Shown here: piece after piece, positions 1 through 9,749 of the stretch
Position numbering within the stretch: position 1 is the stretch's first letter
Layout of the letters: each line of letters starts with the position of its first letter
DNA from: Entomortierella parvispora
Lineage: Eukaryota; Mortierellomycota; Mortierellomycetes; Mortierellales; Mortierellaceae
Direction of reading: 5' to 3'
DNA: 64,000 bases
Assembly: GCA_963573315.1 (NCBI GenBank)
Contig: OY752144.1
Location: forward strand, 1,730,501 to 1,794,500
Notes under the pieces: model-generated
Databases searched by the model: none
Seen by the model: only the letters and a program-made list of their open reading frames with translations
What the model was told of the DNA's origin: nothing
Position numbers and translations under genes: made by a program

Positions 1-333
1 GGAACAGAGAATCTGGCGAAGATTATCCGTAACCAGCTGTCTGTAATTGGCAAGAGACTGGAGAGCAAGAATATCAGCCTGCACATCACTGACAGGGCGT
101 GCCAAAAGGTCTTGAACGACTCTTTTGATCCGCGATACGGGGGTCGTCCGTTGAAGCGCTATCTCGAGAAGCAAGTTGTGACAAAAGTTTCTCGACTACT
201 CCTGACAGGCGAGCTGAGCGAATATCAGAATGTGATTGTGGATGTTGACCCTGCAAAGGATGAATTGATCTTCGAGGTGAGCCAAGCAGGTGCAGGCGGT
301 ATGGATGGCCAAGGAGACATGAACTTGGACTGA
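1..333 (+). CDS. HSP104: Hsp104/ClpB-family disaggregase, C-terminal 110 residues (5' end outside window)
   Basis: Open from base 1 in frame 1 to a TGA at 331-333. The translation matches the C-terminal small domain of the second AAA+ module of ClpB/Hsp104: a stretch reading DSFDPRYGGRPLKRYLEKQV, where the conserved FDPxYGxRPLKR signature is obvious, followed by a helical LLLTGEL segment and an acidic tail ending MNLD. Family members are hexameric ATPases that extract polypeptides from aggregates together with Hsp70. The ATPase motifs lie upstream of the window, so nothing can be said about their integrity. The acidic tail fits the cytosolic Hsp104 type better than mitochondrial Hsp78, but that choice is inference. 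The S9 peptidase gene follows 680 bp downstream on the same strand. Confidence 0.85.
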   Translation, partial: GTENLAKIIRNQLSVIGKRLESKNISLHITDRACQKVLNDSFDPRYGGRPLKRYLEKQVVTKVSRLLLTGELSEYQNVIVDVDPAKDELIFEVSQAGAGGMDGQGDMNLD

Positions 334-1013
334 CTTGATTTTCGTCAGGTCTCTTATGGAGGCCAACGAGAGGTCATGGACGACTATGACAACAGGGAGA
401 AGGAAGTTGTGGACAATGAGGAATATACAGGCGATGAAAGAGGAAAAAAAAGACGCGAACACAACGATGGGAGAACTCAAAGGGCCAAAAAGCGGACACA
501 CGAAGACGAGTGCGCGGCGGGGATCAAGCATCAAAGGCAATAAAAAGGGACACAGTCTCCACGTGACTCCTTTCTCTCTCTTTTTCTCTTACACTCTCAC
601 ACTCTCACACTCTCACACTCTCATTCGCTCATTCTTCCTTACCCTCAGTCATGCCCTTAATCCGTCTTCATTCAGCTCCCTTCTTCTTCTGCAATGCGCC
701 CTTCTGCCCCCGCTGCCGACTAGTGCCTTGCGTCCTGGGAAGTAAAAGATTGGGTCAACATGGCCCATTTCCCGATCCTGTCAGAGAGGGGACAATTTGG
801 AATAAAGATCATGACCACTTGCATTCGCACTTCTTCAGTTTCCAATCCACTCCTTGTCTTCCTCCTGCACCTTCACACTGCCGCCTGCTGATTGATTTCA
901 GAGCCTCGAGAAACGCCCTCAGTACACCCGCACAAAGACTGTCTCTGTCGCACTCAAGGTGTTTTCTACTCAACCTGGCGCTCTATCTGGTTCTTCTCGT
1001 TTACGTTGCAGCG
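334..1013 (+). promoter_or_regulatory. Intergenic region: 3' flank of HSP104 and promoter/5' UTR of the peptidase gene
   Basis: No convincing gene is seen here. It holds a pyrimidine-rich tract (about 560-650), typical of fungal promoters or 5' UTRs, then CT-rich sequence up to the ATG at 1014. A frame open from 651 runs into that ATG, but its composition (Leu/Ser/Pro/His-rich, no domain) looks like untranslated sequence. Confidence 0.45.
589..628. repeat. ACACTCTC microsatellite, about four copies
   Basis: The 8-base unit ACACTCTC repeats in tandem about four times inside a CT-rich tract upstream of the peptidase gene. It may act as a nucleosome-poor promoter element; that is inference. Confidence 0.8.
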
Positions 1014-4000
1014 ATGCCTAGCATATCCCCAGGCTTTTCCACTGGAGAAGGTACACATCAATGAGTAGTGTACTCTCATGCTCAATGCAGCGTTATGCTC
1101 ACTGAGTTTCGAACTATCACATAGCTGACGTTTCACCAGTGGAACCATCTGACAGCTTTAGGCCCGTAATCGATGCGTTAGCTTTTCAAAAGTCACCTTC
1201 ACGCATGCAACACGTAGTGGAGTCGCTCTCTGACAAAACGCCTCGACCAACACTACCGCCAAAGGCTAAAAGGATACCTCGACCTCTTATTCTCCACAAC
1301 GACACGTTGATTGATAATTACCACTGGATGCACCAGCTAGGTCAAGATCCAGATGTTGCTGCGTACATCCAAGCAGAGACTGACTACACAAACCAATGGA
1401 TAGAACGGAGTGGGGTTGCGTCACTTCAAAATCAACTCGAGTGGGAGATGCGACAAATTCAAAAAAGCATCAACTTTCAGCGCTGCTCTTCAGCCCCAGT
1501 TGCGGATGAAAAGGACGATCCCCTCCGGAATTTGAATAGAGAGTGCTTGGAAACATCTGAATTCTGGGACTTGGATCATTGGCGGTACTGGCTTGACGCA
1601 TCTGTGGGGGAGTATGGCGTTTACAAGAGACGACCGACTTTAATGGCGTCGACTGATTCCTGGCAAGTTGAGGCTGATTATTTCGCAAGAATGGATGGTT
1701 TGCAACAACAATACATGGCCTTACCGTCGCTTGTGGATCCGCTTTTTGATACTGACGATGGCGCGCAGGAGGGTGGTGTTAAGATACATGCGATGAAACG
1801 AAGACACTACTGTCCTGACCAACCGGAACATGAGGATGGCCAAGGAGTTCCCAAAACCGATATGCAATGCAAACCTCAACCCGAAATCGAAGTTGTGCTG
1901 GATATCAATCGTCTTGCAAAGGAGGTTACGAAGGTGCCGACAGCACAGTTCTCTTTTGGAACCATTGAGATTCAGCCTTATCATACGATGCTACAATCAA
2001 CAAATACCAATGACACTCTTGGTAACGGCGGTGGAAAGCATAGGCCACCTTTAATGGCTTACAGCTACGACATTACTGGTGATGAACGTTATCACATCCG
2101 GATAACCACAGTTCCGCAGGCGCCAAAGAGGGGGCTCAACAAGACGGACAACCCTCCTGAACTGGATAATCTTGGTAGTGGAGCCCAAACAACATCCTTT
2201 GACCCATTGGACAAAGTACCACATCGCCAGTCCACAGCATATGCATATTCACCGTCTGCGCTACTGCTTCAAAACGATAATGAAGGCATTTGTGGCGACA
2301 AAGACCATTGCATTTATGAGTCATGGGATATCAAGGACGCTGGCCCTGAAGTTCGATGGGTGAGACTTGGGTCAACTCTTTACCTCTACTACATTAAACT
2401 CGATCGTAAAGGATTGCCACGCGAGGTCTGGCGAGTGAAAGTTGTCGCCTGTCAGTCTGAGAATCCGCCTCACGAACATCAAACTGGGGCCTCGTCGACT
2501 CCAAATGAAGGCAGCTTTGACGCTGAACAGGCTCTACCACACCAAGAGCCCAAATCTGAGCTGGTAATGCGAGAAGAAGATGAGAGAAACGTGTTGTCTC
2601 TCTCTCTTACAAACGACCAGCGATTTGTCATTATCGAGGTAATATATGCAAACTACTTATTATACACGCTGAGTGTTGTGTTGTGTAGTGTTTCTAACAT
2701 ATACGTTTATAGAGCTCCGGTCAGACCTCAAGTCATAGCTATTTTTTAAATGTTGGGTCTCCAGAACAGGGCTGGCAAATTATCCGCCAAGGCGAAGAGG
2801 ATGTTGTTTACAAAGTCGAACATCACAGTGGCTATTTTTATATTCGTACCAACCTGAATGGAGCGTATAACTTCAAGGTGATTAGGATTCCTGTACAGCT
2901 ATATGTAACGCAGAAGCACGACATTGGATACAACAGGGGTAGACTTTTTATGGGCTCAATGAGGCATCAGACTCTTACTATTCCAACAGCACCAAAGTGT
3001 GAAGGCGGAGCAGACCAAGGTTGCAGTGCGTGCTTCCTTGCCTCATGTGAAGATGACACCGTAATTGATCATGACGAAAACGAGTTCTTGGAAAGATTTG
3101 AAGTGTTCGTTGAGCACTTTGCGGCCTGGATCTGGCTCAACGGTCTCCAGGAAATCCGCGTATTCCTTGCCCCACAAGCTGACTGTACTGGCAAATCAGA
3201 AATGAGCTACTTGCTGCCACTCAAAGAGCTCCAAAGAATTCGTCCCTATCACCCTGACTTCAAGATTGCAGCGGTGATGCCATCAAATATTCGTTATGAG
3301 GAACAGCGGCTCATGCGGGATTTTTTTACAACGCGACTTCGTTACTCGAATTCGTCCTTTGTGCATCCCTGGGCAATCTACGAACTTGATATGCATTTAC
3401 TGTCGGTCCTCTCTGAGGAACAGCCAGTAGAATCTAGTCATCGTGCTGACTGGGTACGACTCAACGATGTGACGCGACTGGTGTACCAGGACCCATTCCC
3501 AATAGGTGTTCAATATGGAAAACCACCACCACTGAGAGAGAAACAAGCGGAAGATAAGTGGCAGTCTGACTTTGTTACTACACTTAAAGACAACAAGAGG
3601 GAGCAAGAGAAGGAGATGGCGAAGTTTACAGAACGCCGGATCATGGTCCCCTCGAGACATGAAGAGCTACCTGGAATTCCAATCTCCGTTATCTACCACT
3701 CTTCGCATCACGGACCAAAGTCCAGCGCGACCTCTCTAGATCCTGACTTTCCCCGGTCAGGGGCCTTTGTAACGTCGTATGGTGCTTACGGAACCTTGAC
3801 TGTCCCATCCTTTGATCCAACTACAGTGCTGCCTCTACTTCATCGAGGCTTGATATATGTGAAGGTCCATCCAAGAGGTGATGGCGTTCTTGGTCCAGCA
3901 TGGTATGAAAACGGTAAAATGCAGCATAAACGAAATACGTTTTATGACGTGGAAGACGTTTTAAAATATCTTCGGGATTCAGGTATGGTGTCACCTGACT

Positions 4001-4644
4001 CCGTAGTCATTCAAGGACGAAGTGCAGGAGGACTGGTCTCGGGCTGGATGGCGAATCGATGGGGCGACAGTTCCACAAATGATCTAGTTGATGATCCCAA
4101 GGCCCTGATAAACCAAAACATTGTCAAGGAAATGGTCAAAGTTGTTCTAGCCCAGGTCCCATTTATGGACGTGATTGCGGACATGTCTGACCCAGATATT
4201 CCCTGGGTTGAATACGAATGGAATGAATGGGGCTCCCCAATTCACAGTCGAGATGTGTTTGAAGTCATGAAGCAGTACTCACCGTATGACTGCATAAAAC
4301 ACCAGCCTTATCCCGCCATGATGATCATGGGTGGCCTTGCCGACAGTCGTGTTAGTTATGCAGAGCCATTGAAGTATGTAGCGAAACTCCGATCCGTAGA
4401 AGGGAAGGTGAATGAGTGTCATACACCAACCGGTGACCCTGGGCCTATGTCCACCGATCAGATAGTTATGAGTAGGATCGAGGACGATAGGGATAACAAG
4501 ATGTGCACAGGAAAGAAAGAGACGCCGTTACTTCTCAGAATTGAGGATGGTGGCCACTTCAGTGGAAGCCCCTCTCTCTGGATGGCGTTTGCACTGCATC
4601 AGCTTGGGGCAGAGAAAGTTTTGACAGATTTTGATACCAACTGA
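1014..4644 (+). CDS. S9 family serine peptidase (prolyl oligopeptidase/oligopeptidase B type), three exons
   Basis: Proposed exons are 1014-1050, 1140-2638 and 2713-4644, giving 1155 residues. Intron 1 (1051-1139, GTACAC..CCAG, branch-like CTGAC) joins a 12-codon first exon in frame. Intron 2 (2639-2712, GTAATA..TATAG, branch CTAAC) restores one continuous frame. The N-terminal part carries the S9A beta-propeller lead-in (DNYHWM, then ETDYTNQW). The C-terminal alpha/beta-hydrolase domain has GRSAGG with Ser949, ADSRV with Asp1056 and GGHFS with His1127, the expected triad order. The family cleaves short peptides, usually after basic residues or proline. At 1155 residues it is far longer than the usual 700 or so; the extra length lies in the propeller half, with acidic and low-complexity inserts. 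The first exon is the least certain part; the alternative start is ATG 1205. No signal peptide is evident, so a cytosolic enzyme is likely. Confidence 0.85.
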
Positions 4645-4710
4645 GCCTAGTCCCTAGTTCTGGACTGGCGATAACGGTACTTCTCCGTAGCAGCTATAAT
4701 AATATCCAAC

Positions 4711-4716
4711 AATAAA
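4711..4716 (+). terminator. AATAAA polyadenylation signal of the peptidase gene
   Basis: A perfect AATAAA lies 67 bp after the TGA, with T-rich sequence following at 4739-4760. This is the usual arrangement for 3' end formation. Confidence 0.5.
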
Positions 4717-6652
4717 TGCAACTCGCAAGCGCGCTGTCTTTTTTTTTCTCCTTTTATCTATTTGTCGACTGGGTGTGTTCTCACTTGATTGTCGACCGAT
4801 CAAATTTCCATGGACAACTGAGTTGCACGTCGATAGGTCCTACTTCATGTCCCTCCACTCACTCCCGACTATTATTGCATCCCTTGCCGCACCTTCACCC
4901 TTTGCAGATGCGTTATTGGTATTTTTCTTGGTTTCTTATAAAATTTCAGTATAGGTAGTGGTTACGAACCTTTTGCCCTAGATAGGGCCAGCTGGGACTT
5001 TAACTTCAAATTTCAATTAACGCTAGATCGGTTGACTATAGCCCTTCATCTAAAGTAGAGGCACAAGGCGTGGCGTGGATCCTCATGAGTGTAGACGACC
5101 TCTGCGGAGGGATCGCCAGCATGTCCAAGACGGAGCAACCATTCGCGCTCGACCGTATCAAAGCAAGCGCCCCAAGAAAGCAGACACAAAGAGGATCATG
5201 AGCGAGATGCACGTTGGCAGAGGAAAGACTTGCGAACACGATGAGGGGCGAATTCTCAGTGTCCCGGCTTGTGGCTTGTGTATGGGAAGTGGTTGGTGAT
5301 TGGGGGCCTATGCGAAGCAAGGTGTGCAAGCCAATGAGCACTGTTATTGGCCCTTTTTTTATTTCTTCTGACGCGCGCTTTGCTGCCCGAGCCTTCTCCT
5401 ACTAGCATCCAGTGGACTCAAGACGACCAGTGTCAGTGATGACATTAACATCCAACATCCAAAAGGACGGCAGATGACCTGCTGCAGCGATATTTACCGC
5501 CAGTGTGCCTCAGATGACATGCAGATGACCTGCTGCAGCGATATTTACCGCCAGTGTACCTCAGATGACATGCCAGCGACATTTACAGCCAGTGGACTTG
5601 AAAGGGCCTGCGTCCGCGACATTAACAGCTACTGAGATTTAATTAGCCAGTGCCAGCGACAATTAGCAGCTAAGGACTTCAGATGACCTTCATCTGCAGC
5701 CATTATGTAGCAGCCGGAGGAATTCAGATGACCTTGTTGACATCGGAGGGCTTGCATCATCGACAATTAGCAGACAAGTACACAGACATAACACTGGCAT
5801 AGACACGGGCACAAACACAGACAGAGGCAACGACGCTTCACGCTCAGTGCTGAATGGCAAGCTAAGATTGATGACTGACGCCAACCATTTGACTAGACCG
5901 TGCTGACGGTCTTCCCTTTTAATCATTGGTTTCTCACAACCCAACCATTGAGATCCCAGCCCTACTCACAGGTATTATATCCTTCGTTTAAATTTTCCAC
6001 AGGACGACGAAGATGCGAGTGGAAAGTAGGAAAGTAGGGTGTAGAATAAGATCAATTGTGGAGGCAGGGGCAGAGTTACAGCTTCATCTCTATCACGCAT
6101 CCCTTCAAGCTGGCATTACGTTGTGGCATGCAGATGCACTGCAAAATATTACTACCGGACAAGGCACGGGCAAGGGAGTGCCTATTGGTCCGTACGGATA
6201 GTGAGAGCTGTGTGTCGGGATGGCGACGTCGATGAAGGAGACAGGAACAGAAATACTGATAAGCGTTTTTTAAATTGTAAAGGAAAGCTAGATCTCGGTG
6301 CGAAAGAATGCCTGTCGTAGCTACGAGCAAATGGGTGCAGATTCTGTTCCTAGGTTTACGGGTGCCCAAAACGCTTGGGAAGCTTACGACAGGACGCGGA
6401 CAGGAGCAGGAACATGGGCAACGAAACTATGTTACGGGCTTTCATTGACGCAAAGCAGTCTAACTGGGGCCAGCTTCTTCCGTCACTGAAGTTCGCTTGC
6501 ACCGTGAGGTCAAAACAACAGTTGGAAACAGTGAGTAACGGGAAGGAAAGATGGTTGATTAAAGAGACACGTCAGCGGCTCTTATGATCTGAGCATTGTG
6601 CATGGGTCGCTACAACTCTGGCTGTGTCTTAGCAGGCTACTGGATATCCTCG
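4717..6652. other. Intergenic stretch without a recognisable gene
   Basis: Only short ORFs of low complexity are present on both strands, and none shows a domain or a credible exon structure. The stretch contains a small tandem duplication (5470-5571) followed by degenerate AGATGAC/CAGCGACATT motifs to about 5770. I see no tRNA or rRNA. Confidence 0.5.
5470..5571. repeat. Tandem duplication of a 51-bp unit with degenerate continuation
   Basis: The segment beginning GCAGATGACCTGCTGCAGCG at 5470 recurs at 5521 with one substitution (gtgGcc/gtgTac region). Shorter, decayed pieces of the same motif (CCAGCGACATTTACAGCCAG) continue to about 5690. Confidence 0.85.
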
Positions 6653-7785
6653 TTAAATAAAAGAAAACAAGAAAAAAGAATACCAAATCCGGCACACTTC
6701 CCCCTGAGATCTTCTACAATGAGACTGCGCCAGATAGCTGTCAAGGAAAATCATAAACCTCGTCAATCCAGTCGTAGAGGATAAATGCAATAGGAACACT
6801 GGGAACTTAGGGAGACAAGAAGTGAGTTTTATTGTATTGCTATGAACTATCATATAAAGGTACGGATCGTGTGATGTCACCGTATCGTATACTGTTGCAC
6901 GATGAGCAATCAACGATCTGTCGTCGTCTTCCTGTCCCTCGTCAACGCTTGAGTGTCACGATCGGACAAGACAGGAACAAGAAGGAGAAGGAGAGGTGTG
7001 GTTTATTGTGGATTGCAGACTGAGGAACAAAGCAAGAGGACAGAGGGGTTTATATACTAGAGAGTGATGAAGGCCTGGACCAGGCCTGCGTTGAGTCAGA
7101 GATGAGACGGAAGAGTAGGATACATATCCGAGCAGGTACTAGTCATAAGCCGGACCTATGAGTAGGGTCCGAGATGGCAACATAGATGAAGGAGAACGAG
7201 ATGGAGGTCCTGATAGGTGCGGCTGAGAGATACGTACTAAGGGTAGCTATAGCCCTAGGTCCAGAACCTGGACGCCAGGGGTACTTGTCGGAGATCAGAG
7301 GACAAGCCAATGAGTGCGGATACAGATCCTAGGTTCGCGATCCTAGACCAGAGGTACAAGAGACGCGTACTTCGTACGATCTGAGTCTGCGACGTTTCGT
7401 GACATTGAGTCCCAATCTTGCTCATACTCTTCATCTCCTTGTGTACTACGGGTTGATGAACCAACATCTGGGCTAAAAGGAGAATGATCATTCTGCATCC
7501 AATCCTGTTCCTGATCATCTTCAAATTGTTGTTGCAGATGCTGCTGAAGCTGAAGCTCTTCATGTTGCGATCGCTGTAACTTTTCTTGCTGATGACGCTG
7601 TAGTTTTTATTGATGCTGCAGTTGAGTAGATTGCTGTTTCTGTTGTTCAAGTTGTTGCATCCTCTGCAGGTTCAACATCTGATGTTGTTGGTCCAGCTGC
7701 TGTTGCTGCATTTCAAGTTGTTGTTGAAGCTTCTCTAAAAGCTTTCGCTGCACTGTCCTCTCCAGATGCGGACATCTGAGTCCGA
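6653..7785 (-). pseudogene. Glutamine-rich coiled-coil coding remnant, interrupted by a solo LTR
   Basis: On the minus strand, from about 7785 down to 7405, one frame encodes a Gln/Leu-rich helix-forming stretch (KLLEKLQQQLEMQQQQLDQQ and more). One in-frame TAA at 7607-7609 interrupts it, followed by an acidic Ser/Asp-rich tail. The solo LTR at 6954-7404 interrupts the frame. Taking out the LTR plus one TTGAG copy leaves the frame open past it (DSSVDEGQEDDDRS) down to a TAA at 6653. A CTCAG at about 7786 could be a splice acceptor, so upstream exons may have lain beyond 7823, where element A1 now sits. Q-rich coiled coils occur in many fungal transcription co-factors, but I cannot name the family. 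The stop and the insertion suggest a dead gene. Confidence 0.5.
6954..7404 (-). mobile_element. Solo LTR of family A (reverse orientation)
   Basis: This 451-bp sequence is the reverse complement of the family A LTRs, starting TGTCAC and ending GTGACA. It is flanked by perfect 5-bp duplications TTGAG (6949-6953 and 7405-7409), so it is a clean insertion that has lost its internal region by LTR-LTR recombination. It belongs to the subfamily with CCTGGTCCAGG rather than CCTGGGTCCAGG. Confidence 0.93.
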
Positions 7786-7822
7786 AGAGAGGAGAGAATA
7801 TCAATTTAAGCAAGGATATTAA

Positions 7823-8274
7823 TGTCACGAAACGTCGCAGACTCAGATCGTACGAAGTACGCGTCTCTTGTACCTCTGGTCTAGGATCGCGAACCTAGGA
7901 TCTGTATCCGCACTCATTGGCTTGTCCTCTGATCTCCGACGAGTACCCCTGGCGTCCAGGTTCTGGACCTAGGGCTATAGCTACCCTTAGTACGTATCTC
8001 TCAGCCGCACCTATCAGGACCTCCATCTCGTTCTCCTTCATCTATGTTGCCATCCCGGACCCTACTCATAGGTCCGGCTTATGATTAGTACCTGCCCGGA
8101 TATGTATCCTACTCTTTCGTGTCATCTCTGACTCAACGTAGGCCTGGGTCCAGGCCTTCATCACTCTCTAGTATATAAACCCCTCTGTCCTCTTGCTTTG
8201 TTCCTCAGTCTGCAATTCACAATAAACCACACCTTTCCTTCACCTTCTTGTTCCTGCCTTGTCTGACCGTGACA
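7823..8274 (+). repeat. A1 5' LTR (452 bp)
   Basis: It begins TGTCACGAAACG and ends CTGACCGTGACA. The same sequence recurs at 42984, 48373, 51456, 56299 (with a 32-bp deletion), 62011 (lacking the first 19 bp) and in reverse at 6954. It is unusually dense in short palindromes, for example CGTACGAAGTACG (7849-7861), GTCCAGGTTCTGGAC (7954-7968) and CCGGACC..GGTCCGG (8055-8077). Confidence 0.95.
8172..8215 (+). promoter_or_regulatory. Family A core promoter: TATA box and predicted start site in the LTR
   Basis: TATATAA lies at 8172-8178. A CA initiator dinucleotide sits 35 bp downstream at 8206-8207, so RNA would begin AGTCTGCAATTC. These first nine bases are complementary to the bases right after the LTR. 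All A copies keep the arrangement. Confidence 0.6.
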
Positions 8275-8283
8275 TTGCAGACT
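8275..8283 (+). other. Family A primer-binding site, self-priming type
   Basis: TTGCAGACT directly abuts the LTR end and lacks the TGG expected for tRNA priming. It is the exact complement of AGTCTGCAA at 8207-8215, the predicted 5' end of the element's own RNA. Tf1/sushi retrotransposons prime this way, using a piece cleaved from their own transcript. Confidence 0.65.
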
Positions 8284-8621
8284 CAACACATCCTGCCTTC
8301 TCGCTTTCCTTCCAGACACACTCCTCCACTCTTGCTGCTTCCATTTTGCAGCAACTCCCTTTTAGTAATAGTTCACCTGTCCCAGGGTTACTGTCCGCAA
8401 TCCACCGTCCGGGGTCATTCGCGTCGATAAAAGTAAACTGGTCGACTTCTTGTTTCTCCACCGTTCTTCTTCTTGCGCATTTCCTGCTCTCCTTGGCCCT
8501 CGAAAACTTGCATTGCTCGCGCACAGGAAATCTTTAAAAAAGCTTATTTTTCCACATTTCTGTTATCAAAATCCGCTGAAAACGACCCTCGTCCACTTGT
8601 TCCCTCTCCGTTTTCGCTACC

Positions 8622-9749
8622 ATGGACCACAACCAACACGACCAGCAGGGTATCTACACCCTGCACCACATCGCCGAGCAAGCTGAGAACTCAGACGTTA
8701 ATCCCCAAGTTGTCCTCCAGCATCTGCAAGCTACCATGCAACAGGTAGAAGTTCTGCAACAGCAGATGACTGCCATGGCCGAGGCCACATCGAGCACTTC
8801 GTCCGCCTCTGTTGTCCAAGAGGCTATCCAGACCCTCGCCGAGAACCAAACCCGCCAACAAGAATATCAACTCCAAGTCCAAGAGATCCTTGCCCAATTG
8901 GCTCAGCGTGGTCTCAACGTTCCAGTCCCGAACGCCCTCACGACCAAGTTCAAGGGTGATCCCAATGGCATGTCGCTGAACCAGTTCATGTCGCAACTCA
9001 ACACCGTGTTCTCGAGACATCCCAGATCTTTCAGAACTGACGTCGACAAGATTAATCTGGCCTTACAGTCAATGGAAGGCCTTCCCGCAGAGTTCTTTGC
9101 CCCGTACGTCATCGGCCGCGCCCAAGATACCGAAGGTTACTTGTCTGACTGGGAACTCTTTGCCGACCTCCTCAACGACCTCTATGGTAACCACCTTCAC
9201 GCCGATGATATCAACAATCGACTCATCCGTCTCCGCCAGAACGGCACAGTCTCGGAGTACATCGCCAAGTTCCAGCCTCTAGCCTCTCAATCCGGTTGGA
9301 ACGAGGTTGCTCTTCTTGCCCGTTTCAAGGATGGTCTGTCATCCGATGTCAAATCCCTGTTGACAGCTCAGATGCACAACCTCAAGACCCTCCGTGACGC
9401 CCAGGCTGCTGCCTCCACTGCGTACCAAAACCATGTCTCGCGTGCGCGCGATCAGCGTTTTGGCACTCGAGCTCACCACTCGAACAACTCTTGGTCCCGA
9501 AGATCCACTACCCCAGCCGCGACCTCCTCTGCCGCTGCCTCCTCCTCAACTGATATGGATCTTGATACTGTGCGTGTCAAGCACATCACCGCTGAAGAGA
9601 AACAACGTCGTCGCGACAACAAGCTTTGTCTTTACTGTGGTGGAAAGAATCACTTTGCTGGTGATTGTCCTGTCAAGAAAGCCCGCCTTGCAGCTGTTTC
9701 CGTCGAAGGTGTGTCTTTCGAATTTGATTCGGAAAACGAGTCGGCCTAG
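8622..9749 (+). CDS. Gag of element A1
   Basis: Codes for 375 residues, starting at ATG in a CTACCATGG context. The N-terminal third is a Gln-rich helix (about 20-110), followed by a retrotransposon gag capsid region with NQFMSQLNTVF and DWELFADLL, and a zinc knuckle CLYCGGKNHFAGDC (C-x2-C-x4-H-x4-C, residues 336-349). Gag forms the cytoplasmic virus-like particle and packages the RNA. The stop TAG (9747-9749) overlaps the pol frame, which opens at 9728 in the -1 frame, so a frameshift inside 22 bases would make Gag-Pol. GGAAAAC (9731-9737) is the only plausible slip tract and is imperfect. The A5 gag has the same length; the A1 frame is intact. Confidence 0.9.
   Translation: MDHNQHDQQGIYTLHHIAEQAENSDVNPQVVLQHLQATMQQVEVLQQQMTAMAEATSSTSSASVVQEAIQTLAENQTRQQEYQLQVQEILAQLAQRGLNVPVPNALTTKFKGDPNGMSLNQFMSQLNTVFSRHPRSFRTDVDKINLALQSMEGLPAEFFAPYVIGRAQDTEGYLSDWELFADLLNDLYGNHLHADDINNRLIRLRQNGTVSEYIAKFQPLASQSGWNEVALLARFKDGLSSDVKSLLTAQMHNLKTLRDAQAAASTAYQNHVSRARDQRFGTRAHHSNNSWSRRSTTPAATSSAAASSSTDMDLDTVRVKHITAEEKQRRRDNKLCLYCGGKNHFAGDCPVKKARLAAVSVEGVSFEFDSENESA

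Noticed and set aside
589-628. Short direct repeats considered as a CRISPR-like or centromeric array
   Set aside because: Eight-base CT microsatellite without spacers, in a eukaryotic promoter context.
651-1064. 137-codon ORF upstream of the peptidase
   Set aside because: Composition is that of a CT-rich 5' UTR. Only its last 12 codons from ATG 1014 are used, as the first exon of the peptidase.
5690-5944. 84-codon minus-strand ORF in the intergenic stretch
   Set aside because: No domain, no splice or promoter context, adjacent to degenerate tandem repeats.
8240-8748. Several 60-94 codon ORFs around the family A LTR/leader border
   Set aside because: They overlap the LTR, primer site and gag start on both strands and recur with each A copy without any motif.
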